This document shows positions 1-5,933 of a stretch of DNA of 8,525 nucleotides, piece after piece. The notes beneath the pieces were generated by a model that made no database searches, was not told the DNA's origin, and was given only the letters and a program-made list of their open reading frames with translations. Source of the DNA: an uncultured Clostridia bacterium. GTDB lineage: Bacteria; Bacillota; Clostridia; UBA1381. The first letter of the stretch is position 1; each line of letters opens with the position of its first letter. The stretch is taken from the NCBI GenBank assembly GCA_910585795.1, contig CAJUFV010000091.1:1-8525 (forward strand), given 5' to 3'. Made by a program: the position numbers and the translations under genes.

Positions 1-27
1 AAATTATAATTTTTTTATAAAAAACAC

Positions 28-56
28 TTGACAATTACGAAACGGTAAGGTAGAAT
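28..56 (+). promoter_or_regulatory. Early promoter, sigma-A type
   Basis: A perfect -35 box TTGACA (28-33) and a -10 box TAGAAT (51-56, five of six consensus) are separated by exactly 17 nt. The preceding 1-24 is almost pure A/T and could act as an UP element. This is the only strong promoter seen in the window. All genes run rightward from it with gaps of 22 nt or less, so it probably drives the whole early operon. Where transcription ends cannot be seen here. Confidence 0.85.
35..48. promoter_or_regulatory. Operator-like dyad in the promoter spacer
   Basis: TTAC (35-38) and GTAA (45-48) form perfect 4-bp arms around a 6-nt centre, placed wholly between the -35 and -10 boxes. A looser outer pair, AACAC (23-27) and GTGTT (57-61), is centred within half a base of the same axis. 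A protein bound here would block RNA polymerase. The HTH protein encoded immediately downstream, or a CI-type repressor outside the window, is the natural candidate. The arms are short, so the operator role is inference. Confidence 0.45.
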
Positions 57-86
57 GTGTTATAGAAAATAACAAGGAGGGATTGT

Positions 87-335
87 ATGAATTCAAACAA
101 GCTGAAGGGAAAGCGAGTTGAAAAAGGATATACGCAAAATGAGATGGCTGATTTTATAGAAAAGTCATTCGATTCGTATTCAAAGAAAGAGCGTGGCGAA
201 GTGTTCTTTACTCCGAATGAAATGTTAATCATTGCGATAAAGCTTGAATTGACAGCTCAGGAGTTCAACGATATTTTTTTTGACGGAAGATTACCATTCG
301 GTAATTTTAGCGGTGAAAATTATGGCAAATGCTAA
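87..335 (+). CDS. Small XRE-family helix-turn-helix phage regulator
   Basis: An 82-aa protein. An XRE/Cro-type HTH fills residues 5-55: helix 2 begins at the conserved TQNEMADFI (16-24), the recognition helix follows around 27-35, and the next helix at 43-52 packs the core. The later IFFDGRLPFG (63-72) is a tail I associate with small Firmicute phage HTH proteins. AAGGAGG (74-80) sits 6 nt before the ATG, so the start is well supported. It is the first gene after the early promoter and its spacer dyad, which suggests a Cro-like or autoregulatory role in the lysis-lysogeny switch. That role is inference. Any CI partner would lie upstream, outside the window. The last codons overlap the next gene by 14 nt. 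Confidence 0.85.
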   Translation: MNSNKLKGKRVEKGYTQNEMADFIEKSFDSYSKKERGEVFFTPNEMLIIAIKLELTAQEFNDIFFDGRLPFGNFSGENYGKC

Positions 336-489
336 AGATTTGAGGGAACTCCTCAGAAAAAACTACGGTATAAAAAGCGATGCCGAGCTTCTAAGGAAAA
401 TAAAGGCAACAGGCGGCATCGAGATAGGATTTATGACTAATGGAGTTAAAGGAAATGAAGAACAGTACATATTATCTGATTGCGGCTGA
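322..489 (+). CDS. Small phage protein of unknown function (55 aa)
   Basis: The product begins MANAKDLRELLRKNYG and continues with a charged helix pair, then a short hydrophobic stretch IGFM. The pattern 'LRELLRKNYGIKSDAELLRKI' is of a kind seen as tiny early proteins in Firmicute phages, but I know no function for it. The frame is open upstream to a TTG at 280 and a GTG at 313. The ATG at 322 is preferred because GGTG (312-315) lies 6 nt before it, although that is a weak ribosome binding site. Its start overlaps the HTH gene by 14 nt and its end overlaps the next gene by 50 nt, so translational coupling is likely. Confidence 0.65.
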   Translation: MANAKDLRELLRKNYGIKSDAELLRKIKATGGIEIGFMTNGVKGNEEQYILSDCG

Positions 490-673
490 GGTTGCTACTT
501 TGGCATCCATAATAGCATTCACATCAGCCGAACTGTCAAGACAGAAGTTTGCTGTCGGTGGAGAGATATTTGTTTTTCCAATGATAATGCTTATAGCATA
601 TGAAATTAAGAAGCACAAGGAGGCTATAAAATATTATGCAAATTCAATTTTGTACATCTTTAAAAGATACTAA
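440..673 (+). CDS. Small membrane protein with two predicted helices
   Basis: A 77-aa protein with two hydrophobic segments, roughly residues 11-30 (YYLIAAEVATLASIIAF region) and 42-56 (EIFVFPMIMLIAYEI). A short polar loop SRQKFAVGG separates them, and a Lys-rich C-terminal tail follows. The positive tail should keep the C-terminus inside the cell. AGGA (426-429) lies 10 nt before the ATG at 440. A second in-frame ATG at 455 is less likely because its AAAGGA is almost adjacent to it. The gene overlaps its upstream neighbour by 50 nt and its downstream neighbour by 38 nt. Function is unknown. A membrane protein this early is not an obvious holin; exclusion or host takeover is possible but unsupported. 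Confidence 0.6.
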   Translation: MELKEMKNSTYYLIAAEVATLASIIAFTSAELSRQKFAVGGEIFVFPMIMLIAYEIKKHKEAIKYYANSILYIFKRY

Positions 674-866
674 GGCGTATGTTGAAAAAGAATTAAACAA
701 AGAAGTATCTCGTGAGGATTTTAATTCGAGCCTCGAATATGCAAGCAGAAAAGCAAGGCTCAATCGTAAAGATGCTTCTTATGCGAAGATTCTTATACCA
801 GATACGATTATTCAAGGAGCTGTTATGGATTTTGTAACAGAGTTATCCTCATTACTTATGCACTGA
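636..866 (+). CDS. Hypothetical small protein (76 aa)
   Basis: I do not recognise this protein. It is charged and probably mostly helical, with two amphipathic stretches around residues 10-45 (DTKAYVEKELNKEVSREDF and EYASRKARL) and a hydrophobic C-terminal helix around 53-74. There is no signal peptide or Cys motif. A strong AAGGAGG (617-623) stands 12 nt before the ATG, a longer gap than usual, and it lies inside the preceding membrane-protein gene. The gene overlaps that neighbour by 38 nt and ends 16 nt before the next gene's ATG. Confidence 0.6.
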   Translation: MQIQFCTSLKDTKAYVEKELNKEVSREDFNSSLEYASRKARLNRKDASYAKILIPDTIIQGAVMDFVTELSSLLMH

Positions 867-868
867 AT

Positions 869-873
869 GGAGG
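869..873 (+). promoter_or_regulatory. Ribosome binding site deciding the 883 start
   Basis: GGAGG ends 9 nt before the ATG at 883. The in-frame GTG at 874 directly abuts the site and could not be used with it, so the start is the ATG. Confidence 0.75.
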
Positions 874-882
874 GTGATTTAT

Positions 883-1128
883 ATGTCTTATCCGAATTAT
901 AGCAGAGACGCCGTGCTTGTAATGGAAGCACACCGAACAGGCAATTATGGCGATTGCGATGAAGAGAGTGTTGTCTGCCAATGTGCAGGGTGCGGAGATG
1001 ATATTTATAAAGGCGAAGAAGTTTTCAGATTTGACAATGATATAGTCGGAAAATGCTGCGTTAATGAGTATCTCTACGAAGAATATGCGGCAGAACATAG
1101 GGAGGTAGCAGGAAACGATGATTACTGA
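883..1128 (+). CDS. Cys-rich small protein, possible zinc ribbon
   Basis: An 81-aa acidic protein. Cys residues at 32, 34 and 37 (CQCAGC) and at 58-59 (CC) are about 20 residues apart, with GDDIYKGEEVFRFDND between them. That spacing fits a small zinc ribbon or treble-clef knuckle using two of the first Cys group and two of the second. I know no function for it. It may bind nucleic acid or act as a protein adaptor, but neither can be shown here. It overlaps the nuclease gene downstream by 11 nt, so the two are probably translated together. Confidence 0.65.
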   Translation: MSYPNYSRDAVLVMEAHRTGNYGDCDEESVVCQCAGCGDDIYKGEEVFRFDNDIVGKCCVNEYLYEEYAAEHREVAGNDDY

Positions 1129-1741
1129 AATTAAAGAGTTTAAAGAATTGGAGTTTGACGAAAACAAGCATCTGTACAGGGCGAACGGCTTTGAGATACC
1201 GTCAGTTACAACACTGATGAATCCTTTATCTGATGATTTGTATTCCGGAATCTCAGCGGAGGTTATGGCAAAGGCTGCCGCAAGAGGCACAGCAGTCCAC
1301 GAAGCTATTGAGATGTATAGTAAATTCGGGCTTGAAGAAATCGAGCCTGAATTTGAAGCTTATTTCGTAGCATACAAGAAGTGGCACGATATTTATAAGC
1401 CTGAGCCGATAGTCGATGAATTCCGGATGTATCACAAGACAATGATGTATGCAGGTACAGCAGATAAGATATGCAATATAGGCGATTGTACGGTACTCAT
1501 TGATTATAAGACAACATCGAGTGTAAACAAGATGCTTACAGGAGTACAGCTTGAAGCCTATGCACAAGCGATGGAGTCTCACGGAATCCATATAGACAAA
1601 AAAGCAATAGTGCATCTGAAAAAGGATGGAAATTATGATATGGAAGTCTACGATGCCAATGATACTGAAAGTTGGAGTGTTTTTACAGCACTTTTAACTA
1701 TACATAATTACAAATCAAGATATATAAGGAGGAAGCGATGA
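1118..1741 (+). CDS. PD-(D/E)XK superfamily nuclease (RecB/Cas4-like)
   Basis: A 207-aa protein carrying the full RecB-type nuclease signature in order: RGTAVHEAIE with His61, YAGTAD with metal-binding Asp116, LIDYKTT with Asp129 and Lys131, and QLEAYAQA with Gln144 and Tyr148. Members of this family are metal-dependent DNA exo- or endonucleases. The size fits a stand-alone phage nuclease with no helicase domain. The gene lies in the same operon as the Bet annealing protein, two genes upstream of it. By analogy with lambda Exo/Bet it probably resects DNA ends for annealing, but it is not a close lambda Exo (YqaJ-type) relative, so the partnership is inference. AGGA (1110-1113) precedes the ATG by 4 nt. 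It overlaps its neighbours by 11 nt and 4 nt (ATGA). Confidence 0.88.
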   Translation: MITEIKEFKELEFDENKHLYRANGFEIPSVTTLMNPLSDDLYSGISAEVMAKAAARGTAVHEAIEMYSKFGLEEIEPEFEAYFVAYKKWHDIYKPEPIVDEFRMYHKTMMYAGTADKICNIGDCTVLIDYKTTSSVNKMLTGVQLEAYAQAMESHGIHIDKKAIVHLKKDGNYDMEVYDANDTESWSVFTALLTIHNYKSRYIRRKR

Positions 1742-2163
1742 ATTCAGGATTTGAAAGAAACAGAATGAACACAGGATGTATTAAGAAGGTTCACGTCTCA
1801 GAGGAGAAGCAGAAAGCTATCCACGATTACGATAGCAGAATCGAAGGTTACGACAGAAACAGCTATGTTCCTCGGTCTGTTGGCAATTTAACAGTTGAAT
1901 GTTATCCTGAGATTGAAAAGGCAGTGAATGAGATAATTACTTATGTAAACTCTCAGGATTCAGCAATAGAACAAAATGTTGCCATAACAGCAGTGTTTAT
2001 AGCGGCCGAAAAAATTGCCAGACATTCCCAAAAGTCTAATTTTTGCCAAGTTGCAAAGAGTTTGTTCTTTGTTGAGAAAGAAGCTCGTGAAATGGCAAAA
2101 ATGAAGTCTGTAGAAAAATTTGCAAAAGATATATTAGGAGGGATTTTCGGTGGAAGAAGCTAA
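1738..2163 (+). CDS. Hypothetical protein between nuclease and RecT-associated gene
   Basis: A 141-aa protein I cannot assign. The N-terminal 50 residues are polar and rich in Asn, Arg and Tyr. From about 52 the protein looks helical, with a hydrophobic helix near 80-94 (VAITAVFIAAEKIARH) that is too amphipathic to be clearly membrane-spanning, and a basic C-terminus ending ILGGIFGGRS. AAGGAGG (1726-1732) lies 5 nt before the ATG. It shares ATGA with the nuclease gene upstream and overlaps the next gene by 14 nt. Its place inside the recombination module suggests an accessory role there, but only by position. Confidence 0.65.
   Translation: MNSGFERNRMNTGCIKKVHVSEEKQKAIHDYDSRIEGYDRNSYVPRSVGNLTVECYPEIEKAVNEIITYVNSQDSAIEQNVAITAVFIAAEKIARHSQKSNFCQVAKSLFFVEKEAREMAKMKSVEKFAKDILGGIFGGRS
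2136..2142 (+). promoter_or_regulatory. Ribosome binding site for a GTG start
   Basis: AGGAGGG lies 7 nt before the GTG at 2150, inside the preceding gene. No ATG in the frame lies near enough, so this site fixes a GTG start. Confidence 0.75.
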
Positions 2164-2869
2164 GGAAACGGTTGTTGCTGTTCTTCCCGATACAAAGGGT
2201 AAGGAAGGCGAAGAATTTGTATCAGACGGAAACGGATGGATAGACAAGGTACAGAATTTTGAGATCACCTGCGATGAAGATTATGAAGCCGCCGGCAATT
2301 TCGGCAGGGAGATTAAAAGAAGAACATCTGATGTAGTCGAATTCTTCAAGCCATTAAAGACTGCGGCACATCAGGCACATAAACAAATATGCGACAGGGA
2401 AAAAGAGGTTTTAAAGCCATTCTCAGATGCGGAGAAGATAATCAAAAAATCAATGTCCGATTATCTTGCAGAACAGGAACGCAAGCGTAAAGAGCAGGAA
2501 GAACAGATGAAGCAGCTTGCTCAAAAACAGATTGATGAAAGCTTGGAAAAGGCTGCTGAGCTTGAAGCTGAAGGTAAAGGCGATGAAGCTGAAAGGATGA
2601 TTGAAAATGCTATCACAGCAGAGAATTTCCAGAATTCCGGTATGGCGGTTCCTCCACAGTCTGCGCCGAGTGTAAAGGGAGTAAGCACTACTACCACATA
2701 TGAAATCGTGTCAGTAGATTCAGAACTTGTTCCGGTCAATGTAGCAGGTGTTGAAATTAGACCGGTAGACCTTGCTGCTGTAAAGCGGTTAATAAAAGCA
2801 TCCAAAGGCACTATCAAGATTGATGGTATCGAATATAAAGCTGTTCAATCAGTAAGTTTAAGAAAGTGA
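2150..2869 (+). CDS. Coiled-coil phage protein associated with RecT/Bet
   Basis: A 239-aa protein in three parts: an N-terminal helical region (about 35-105) with a conserved-looking core FKPLKTAAHQAHKQICDREK; a strongly predicted coiled coil rich in Glu, Lys and Gln (about 106-158); and, after a Pro/Ser/Thr linker, a small C-terminal fold (about 181-239) ending EYKAVQSVSLRK. I recognise this architecture as a protein commonly found next to recT/bet in Clostridia phages, sometimes labelled DUF1351-like. I know of no proven activity, and a Gam-like or scaffold role is only a guess. It starts at GTG 2150 and overlaps the gene before it by 14 nt. Bet follows 11 nt downstream. One of the only two GATC sites in the window is here (2263). 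Confidence 0.7.
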   Translation: MEEAKETVVAVLPDTKGKEGEEFVSDGNGWIDKVQNFEITCDEDYEAAGNFGREIKRRTSDVVEFFKPLKTAAHQAHKQICDREKEVLKPFSDAEKIIKKSMSDYLAEQERKRKEQEEQMKQLAQKQIDESLEKAAELEAEGKGDEAERMIENAITAENFQNSGMAVPPQSAPSVKGVSTTTTYEIVSVDSELVPVNVAGVEIRPVDLAAVKRLIKASKGTIKIDGIEYKAVQSVSLRK

Positions 2870-2880
2870 GGGGATAAAAA

Positions 2881-3777
2881 ATGGCAGAACAGACAAGGAA
2901 AGAATTATCAGTTGTAAAATTTGAAGCTCTCGGCGGTGTTGTAGAATTCACCATTTCAGACGTAAGAGAGCTTATGGTAAAAGGCGGCGGCAAACTGACA
3001 GACAAAGAATGTATTGCTTTTATGCAGTTGTGCAAATTCCAGAAGTTGAATCCGTGGACAGGAGAAGCATATCCGATAAAATTCGGCGAGGACTTCCAGA
3101 TGGTTGTTGGCTATGAAACCTATAAACGCAGAGCAGAGGAAAATCCGGAGTACATCGGAAGAAAATCCGGAATCGTTGTTCTCAGGGGAAATGATGTTAT
3201 TCAGAAGGAAGGCACTTGCTTATACCCAGGCGAAAGCCTTGTCGGAGGTTGGTGCAGAGTATATCGCAATAAAAACGGAAAGGAAGACGAAACCTTCAAG
3301 GAAGTAAGTCTTGCAGAATACAACAAAGGTCAGGCGAATTGGAAGACAAAGCCGTGTACAATGATTGAAAAAGTTGCTGTTTCTCAGGCTTTAAGAGCAG
3401 CGTTCCCGACAGATTACGAAGGATTGTACACTGAATCGGAAATGGGTACGCCAATGAATACGATACCTGACAATTCGTATGATGGTGCAAATGGCACACC
3501 TATCTCCGGAGATGTGATTGAGGGAGATTATACAGAGGTAGACACTCCCGAAGACGGTCCCATCACTCACGAAGAACGTGTCGCTTTGTTCGACAATGCA
3601 AAACACGCCTACGGAGATGAAGGTTCCTCAATCCTGAAGGAAATACTTGATATCAACGGAATCGAGTCGACAAAGAAAATTATGAAATCTCAGCATAAGG
3701 ACATCAAGGAGCAGCTCAAAGAGCGTATGTTCAAAGATGAAATCCCCGATGAAGTCATAGATGAAATGGAGTGGTAA
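2881..3777 (+). CDS. bet: Bet/RecT-family single-strand annealing recombinase
   Basis: A 298-aa protein. Residues 22-190 match the lambda Bet type of RecT protein: LTDKECIAFM (39-48), KFQKLNPWTGEAYPIKF (52-68, compare the QYGLNPWTKEIY of lambda Bet), VVGYETYKRRAEENPEYIG (75-93), GESLVGGWCRVYR (117-129) and a helix TMIEKVAVSQALRAAFP (160-176). The family binds single-stranded DNA and anneals complementary strands during phage recombination. After the core comes an acidic linker with VIEGDYTEVD (212-221), then a separate helical C-terminal domain (228-283). GAGGGG (2868-2873) lies 7 nt before the ATG. The likely partners are the PD-(D/E)XK nuclease upstream and SSB downstream (inference). Confidence 0.93.
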   Translation: MAEQTRKELSVVKFEALGGVVEFTISDVRELMVKGGGKLTDKECIAFMQLCKFQKLNPWTGEAYPIKFGEDFQMVVGYETYKRRAEENPEYIGRKSGIVVLRGNDVIQKEGTCLYPGESLVGGWCRVYRNKNGKEDETFKEVSLAEYNKGQANWKTKPCTMIEKVAVSQALRAAFPTDYEGLYTESEMGTPMNTIPDNSYDGANGTPISGDVIEGDYTEVDTPEDGPITHEERVALFDNAKHAYGDEGSSILKEILDINGIESTKKIMKSQHKDIKEQLKERMFKDEIPDEVIDEMEW

Positions 3778-3780
3778 GCG

Positions 3781-4473
3781 GTGGCAAAAGGAATGAATTA
3801 TTTTGTACACGACTCAAATGCAGTTGAGCGTGGAACCTTGTCAATTCTTAGAGGATTGTTTCAAAATGATGGATATGCCTTTTGGTTTATAACCCTTGAA
3901 TGTATGGCACAGTCAGATGGTATGAGTATAGATTGCTCAAAAAGGAAAAATTGGCTGAAATATGTGGCAAAATGCGGAGTTTCGGAGGAAAAGGCAAGTA
4001 ATATCCTCGGAGTTCTTGCGGATTTGGGAGCCATAGATGCTGACCTTTGGAGAAAGAAAAAGATTGTTTGGTCTGATGCGTTGGTAGAACGGCTGAAATC
4101 TAAGCTCATACGCAGGAATGGGGGTGTCCCTGATAAACCGAAGCTCAAAGATGAACTGAAGAAAGCTCCTGCGGCTAAAAAAGCTAATAAAAAGGAGTAT
4201 GCAGAGTACGTTTCGATGACTGAAGAACAGTACGCAAAGCTTGTAAGTATGTACGGCGATGCCTTTGTAGAAAAAGCTGTTGAGATTCTCGATAATTATA
4301 AAGGCTCAACAGGAAAAACCTATAAAGACGATTACAGGGCAATTTGTAATTGGGTTATTGATGAAACAAAAAAGCGTCATCCGGAATTGATAAAGACGTA
4401 TGCTGCTCCTTCCGGAACAGGAAATCCGTTTGATGACTTCCAATTCCCCGAAGGGTATAAAGGTGATGATTAA
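3781..4473 (+). CDS. Lin1244/Lin1753-type (DnaD-like) replication initiator
   Basis: A 230-aa protein. Residues 1-112 match the Lin1244/Lin1753-like N-terminal domain (DUF4373): MNYFVHDSNA, the repeat-like NDGYAFWFITLECM (29-42), and a winged-helix region to LVERLKSKLIRR. A Lys/Ala-rich linker (120-140) leads to a C-terminal module MTEEQYAKLVSMYGD...LDNYKGSTGK...YRAICNWV (146-192), the kind that ends many Firmicute phage replisome organisers. Such proteins bind the phage origin and bring in the helicase loader. The loader gene follows with no gap, which fits. The start is GTG 3781, with GGAG (3768-3771) 9 nt before it. The ATG at 3793 is less likely because its AAGGA abuts it. Confidence 0.8.
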   Translation: MAKGMNYFVHDSNAVERGTLSILRGLFQNDGYAFWFITLECMAQSDGMSIDCSKRKNWLKYVAKCGVSEEKASNILGVLADLGAIDADLWRKKKIVWSDALVERLKSKLIRRNGGVPDKPKLKDELKKAPAAKKANKKEYAEYVSMTEEQYAKLVSMYGDAFVEKAVEILDNYKGSTGKTYKDDYRAICNWVIDETKKRHPELIKTYAAPSGTGNPFDDFQFPEGYKGDD

Positions 4474-5340
4474 ATGTTCACTAAAAAGATAATAGAAAAT
4501 GCAATGGAAGCAAACGACATCCTTAAAGCTGAAAAGACAGGCAGCATTCCTCTATGTGAAAAATGCCATACTCCGAAATTTGTAAGAATGGAAATTCTCG
4601 GAAAAGAGAGGATGCTGCCTATAATGTGCGATTGCCGCAAGAAGGAAGTTGCAGAACAGCAGAGAGTTGACGAAGCTCTCAAATTTCAGGAGGATGTGAG
4701 AGAAATAAGAAAGAACAGTCTTATGGATGAACGTTTTGCAAACAGCACGTTCAAGACTGTAACAATGACAGAGGGCAATGCTAAAGCAGTAAGAATAGCT
4801 ACAGCCTATTGCAATGATATTGACAGGATGATAAAAGAAAATCAGGGATTGATATTTTATGGCGGTGTAGGTACAGGGAAGACGCTGCTTGCGGCTTGTA
4901 TAGCAAATAACCTTATTGAAAAATGCTATAGAGTCATAATGACATCCATAGTCAAAATCCTCGATTCGACAGGCATTTCAAGTGATGATGAAGCATACAT
5001 TAGGAAGCTCAATCAGGCAGACGTTCTCATACTTGATGATTTAGGTGCTGAAAGGAAAACAGATTATGCTTATGAGCGGATGTACAATATCATAGACAGC
5101 AGATACAGAGCAAAGAAGCCGCTCATAATAACAACAAATATGCCGTTATCTCAACTTATGAAGCGTGGAGATATGAAGACTGATAGGATATATGACCGAG
5201 TTCTTGAAATGTGCTACCCTGTTGAAATCACCGGAATGTCTTGGAGGATGTTGGTTGCGAAGGAACGCTATGATAAAGCACAGAAAAGTATTTTAGGAGG
5301 CGGGTTGATATGGATGAAGCGAAGCAGTGGCATAAAATAA
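4474..5340 (+). CDS. dnaC: DnaC/DnaI-type AAA+ helicase loader
   Basis: A 288-aa protein. The N-terminal domain has a four-Cys zinc site, Cys28-x2-Cys31 and Cys52-x-Cys54, as expected for the helicase-binding domain of DnaI-type loaders. The AAA+ core shows Walker A GGVGTGKT (130-137), Walker B VLILDDLG (184-191), sensor-1 TTN (220-222) and a likely arginine-finger region DRIYDRV (237-243). The protein would load the host replicative helicase with help from the initiator encoded just upstream, since no helicase gene is in the window. AGGTGA (4461-4466) lies 7 nt before the ATG, which follows the upstream stop codon directly. The last 31 nt also encode the start of the next small gene, so the loader's tail GGGLIWMKRSSGIK is constrained by an overlapping start. 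Confidence 0.92.
   Translation: MFTKKIIENAMEANDILKAEKTGSIPLCEKCHTPKFVRMEILGKERMLPIMCDCRKKEVAEQQRVDEALKFQEDVREIRKNSLMDERFANSTFKTVTMTEGNAKAVRIATAYCNDIDRMIKENQGLIFYGGVGTGKTLLAACIANNLIEKCYRVIMTSIVKILDSTGISSDDEAYIRKLNQADVLILDDLGAERKTDYAYERMYNIIDSRYRAKKPLIITTNMPLSQLMKRGDMKTDRIYDRVLEMCYPVEITGMSWRMLVAKERYDKAQKSILGGGLIWMKRSSGIK
5295..5300 (+). promoter_or_regulatory. Ribosome binding site inside dnaC for a hidden small gene
   Basis: AGGAGG inside the last codons of the loader gene lies 9 nt before the ATG at 5310. It has no other gene to serve, which supports the 55-aa gene. Confidence 0.7.
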
Positions 5341-5477
5341 AGGTTATGAAAGAGGAAGACAGAGCAGCAATGGCTCAAATCCTTGTTAAAGAAGGCTATG
5401 AAGTACGGCAGAGACGTTATAAAGAAACGGAGAAGTCGAGAGCATACACTTACTATATTGAATATTTTAAGGAGTAA
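5310..5477 (+). CDS. Small protein of unknown function (55 aa), overlapping dnaC
   Basis: Reading from ATG 5310 to the TAA at 5475-5477 gives 55 residues beginning MDEAKQWHKIKVMKEEDRAA, then ILVKEGYEVRQRRYKE and an aromatic, beta-looking end TYYIEYFKE. The pattern (a helix, then GYEVRQ, then a strand) is like that of tiny phage proteins of a small alpha/beta kind, but I cannot name a family. It has a strong AGGAGG at 5295-5300. It overlaps the helicase-loader gene by 31 nt and exactly fills the gap before rusA. It lies in the 0 frame relative to 5310, a different frame from the loader. Being short, it is easily missed by automated calling. Confidence 0.75.
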   Translation: MDEAKQWHKIKVMKEEDRAAMAQILVKEGYEVRQRRYKETEKSRAYTYYIEYFKE

Positions 5478-5485
5478 AATGAGCG

Positions 5486-5923
5486 ATGCAGGTTAAATTT
5501 ACGATACAGGGCGAACCGAAAGGGAAAGGAAGACCGAGATTCGCAAAGCAAGGGAAGTATGTGCGTACATATACGCCGGACGATACAGTATACTATGAGA
5601 ATCTTGTAAAGATGGAATACATAAGGCAATGCAAGGATTTTAAGTTTGCAGACGATACTCAGCTTGATATGCGTATTATGGCTTACTATTCAATCCCTGC
5701 AAGAACATCAAAGAAGCGTAAGAAGCTTATGGTAGACAAGATACTACGGCCCACAAAGAAGCCTGATTGGGATAATATCGGGAAGATTGTAGCTGATAGC
5801 CTTAATGGAATTGCATATCGTGATGATGCACAGATTGTAGATTCTATGGTTCGCAAATTTTACTCTGAAAATCCAAGAGTTGAAGTTAAAATTATTGATA
5901 TTTTGAAGAAAGAAAAACAGTGA
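5486..5923 (+). CDS. rusA: RusA-family Holliday junction resolvase
   Basis: A 145-aa protein of normal RusA length. It opens with a strand FTIQGEPKGKGRPR (5-18), the basic start typical of the family. The catalytic set is present: Asp94-x-Asp96 with Lys100 in KPDWDNIGK, matching the D-x-D-x3-K spacing of E. coli RusA, and Asp113-Asp114 in YRDDAQI. The C-terminal strand RVEVKII closes the fold. Members are dimeric, metal-dependent endonucleases that cut four-way junctions. Here it would resolve intermediates made by the annealing protein and replication. AAGGAG (5469-5474) is 11 nt before the ATG. A nearer ATG at 5479 opens a different frame that stops after five codons. Confidence 0.92.
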   Translation: MQVKFTIQGEPKGKGRPRFAKQGKYVRTYTPDDTVYYENLVKMEYIRQCKDFKFADDTQLDMRIMAYYSIPARTSKKRKKLMVDKILRPTKKPDWDNIGKIVADSLNGIAYRDDAQIVDSMVRKFYSENPRVEVKIIDILKKEKQ

Positions 5924-5933
5924 GGCGAATTAT

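Noticed and set aside
249..277. A second promoter-like pair, TTGACA (249-254) and TATTTT (272-277), spaced 17 nt, inside the HTH gene
   Set aside because: The -10 matches only four of six, and the sequence encodes conserved HTH-protein residues, so the match is probably incidental. Other TTGACA copies (1031, 6802, 7347) lack a suitable -10.
274..281. A run of eight T that could cause polymerase slippage or frameshifting
   Set aside because: The uninterrupted frame gives the expected IFFDG tail of the HTH protein, and no alternative frame product looks meaningful.
856..1615. Long minus-strand open frames (856-1290, 1253-1615)
   Set aside because: They are antisense to well-supported plus-strand genes, have no ribosome binding site I can see, and their products look like low-complexity shadow translations.
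3139..3171. 11-bp direct repeat GAAAATCCGGA with a 22-nt period in bet
   Set aside because: It encodes E-N-P-E and K-S-G in normal family sequence and has no third copy; probably chance plus TCCGGA abundance.
3502..3513. 12-bp perfect palindrome ATCTCCGGAGAT in bet
   Set aside because: About two 12-bp palindromes are expected by chance in this length and it lies in coding sequence with no nearby start.
4102..4242. Five AAGCT copies in the linker region of the initiator gene, considered as origin iterons (phage origins often lie in this gene)
   Set aside because: Spacing is irregular, only five to six bases are shared, and Lys-Leu and Lys-Ala codons explain them. The origin may still be here, but the sequence does not show it.
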